A stretch of 7,670 bases of DNA from an uncultured Treponema sp. GTDB lineage: Bacteria > Spirochaetota > Spirochaetia > Treponematales > Treponemataceae. The notes below the pieces were generated by a model. The model saw only the letters and a list, made by a program, of their open reading frames with translations, did no database searches and was not told the origin of the DNA. This document shows, piece by piece, positions 7,378 to 7,670 of this stretch; positions within the stretch are counted from its first letter, which is position 1, and every line of letters starts with the position of its first letter. The position numbers and the translations under genes are program-made. The DNA lies in assembly GCF_938029485.1 (NCBI RefSeq), contig NZ_CALHGC010000099.1, positions 1-7,670 on the forward strand. The letters are read 5' to 3'.

Positions 7378-7414
7378 ATTCATAATTAAGAATGCATAAT
7401 TCTTAATTATGAAT
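7378..7414. repeat. 16-bp perfect AT-rich inverted repeat with 5-base spacer
   Basis: Left arm 7378-7393 (attcataattaagaat) is the exact reverse complement of right arm 7399-7414, with spacer gcata. The repeat begins five bases after the stop codon. No T run follows it, so it is not a standard intrinsic terminator, although it would form a hairpin in the mRNA and could protect the 3' end. Palindromes of this wording, with few G or C, often occur as dispersed intergenic repeats. Whether this one is multicopy cannot be seen here. Confidence 0.8.
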
Positions 7415-7443
7415 TGACTGCCTAAGCTCTTTGAAAATAGCCT

Positions 7444-7491
7444 GTTGAGCAGTTATACATCCGTGTACAACTGCTCAACGACGAATTTTTT
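7444..7491 (+). terminator. Probable intrinsic terminator of the large gene
   Basis: Arms 7444-7458 and 7465-7479 pair over 15 positions with one A-C mismatch, around the six-base loop atccgt. Six bases later comes a run of six T's (7486-7491). The stem begins 72 bases after the stop codon. The gap between stem and T run is longer than in a textbook terminator, so its efficiency is uncertain. The T run also belongs to the next hairpin, which might matter for its behaviour. Confidence 0.45.
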
Positions 7492-7560
7492 GCTGAGCAA
7501 AAAACATCACTATTGCGTAGAACCACTGACATTCTGTCAGTGCGCGATGTTTCGTCGTTG
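7476..7560. other. Nested inverted-repeat structure, possible structured RNA or palindromic element
   Basis: Outer arms 7476-7485 (caacgacgaa) and 7551-7560 (ttcgtcgttg) are perfect complements. Inside them lie a hairpin at 7486-7493/7497-7504 (ttttttgc, loop tga, gcaaaaaa), which abuts the outer stem directly, and a perfect 8-bp hairpin at 7524-7531/7535-7542 (cactgaca, loop ttc). Together they would form a three-way junction. A further pairing, 7502-7508 (aaacatc) with 7546-7552 (gatgttt), is possible but overlaps both the first inner hairpin and the outer stem. The direction of any transcript is unknown because the structure is symmetrical. It could be a transcribed structured element or a mobile or dispersed palindromic repeat. 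Confidence 0.45.
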
Positions 7561-7652
7561 CCGAAACTCTCGCCATCAATGCGCCCAAGGACGGGCGGGG
7601 AGTAAGGCAGAAACAAGATGATATGTTTTTAATTGCCGGTAGATGTGGTACT

Positions 7653-7670
7653 CTTATCCGACGGGATAAG
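7653..7670. repeat. Hairpin at the right edge of the window
   Basis: Arms 7653-7659 (cttatcc) and 7664-7670 (ggataag) pair perfectly around gacg. The right arm ends on the last base of the window, so the stem may be longer than seen, and any T run that would make it a terminator is out of view. Confidence 0.5.

Larger units (their letters stand above)
7373..7670. other. Intergenic region rich in inverted repeats, no convincing gene
   Basis: The 298 bases after the stop codon hold at least six inverted repeats and no coding sequence I can support. In order they are a 16-bp AT-rich palindrome, a 15-bp hairpin with a following T run, a T6/A6 hairpin, an 8-bp hairpin, a short GC-rich stem (7582-7586 with 7593-7597) and a stem at the right edge. 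The minus-strand frame across this region starts at TTG without a ribosome-binding site and is best explained by the palindromes. Confidence 0.7.

Noticed and set aside
7422..7616. Minus-strand frame of 64 codons in the intergenic region
   Set aside because: It starts at TTG without a ribosome-binding site and is made almost wholly of inverted repeats. It is more likely a by-product of the palindromes, though it may recur as an annotated hypothetical protein if the element is multicopy.

Overview
The window is almost entirely one very large open reading frame on the + strand. It enters from the left edge in frame (codons from base 2) and ends at a TAG at 7370-7372, giving 2456 visible residues of roughly 260 kDa. 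The true start lies upstream. Base use is mixed, with a coding sequence of middling GC. The architecture is a long array of bacterial Ig-like modules with 'hxVDxxAP' linkers, followed by an IPT/TIG-like domain and propeller-like repeats. This pattern and the wording of the repeats are typical of giant surface proteins of host-associated spirochaetes, most likely Treponema. That assignment rests on recollection of protein style, not on a search.

Layout. Bases 2-4255 hold about ten Ig-like modules, separated by nine recognisable linkers whose Asp codons begin at 377, 674, 998, 1364, 1736, 2186, 2678, 3128 and 3521. The modules lengthen from 99 to 164 residues towards the middle of the array. 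A small beta-barrel-like insert sits in the tenth module (3797-4021). Bases 4256-5677 hold divergent Ig-like material, including one EF-hand/dockerin-like loop (4394-4429). Bases 5678-5965 resemble an IPT/TIG domain. Bases 6107-7369 hold seven degenerate 'hYIxYxDxxxxxhKLAh' units, consistent with a seven-bladed beta-propeller that runs to the C-terminus.

The 298 bases after the stop codon carry no convincing gene but are dense in inverted repeats. They include a 16-bp AT-rich palindrome, a 15-bp hairpin followed by six T's that is probably the terminator, and a nested set of stems at 7476-7560 that competes with that hairpin for the same bases. A further hairpin touches the right edge.

Functionally the window shows one presumed exported surface protein. 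It probably serves in adhesion or as a structural scaffold, with the Ig array as a stalk and the propeller as a terminal binding head. No enzyme active site, mobile element, tRNA, rRNA or CRISPR array is visible. Nothing here amounts to a multi-gene novel system. The points most worth checking are the Ig-array/TIG/propeller combination, the AT-rich patch within the propeller, and the structured RNA-like 3' region.
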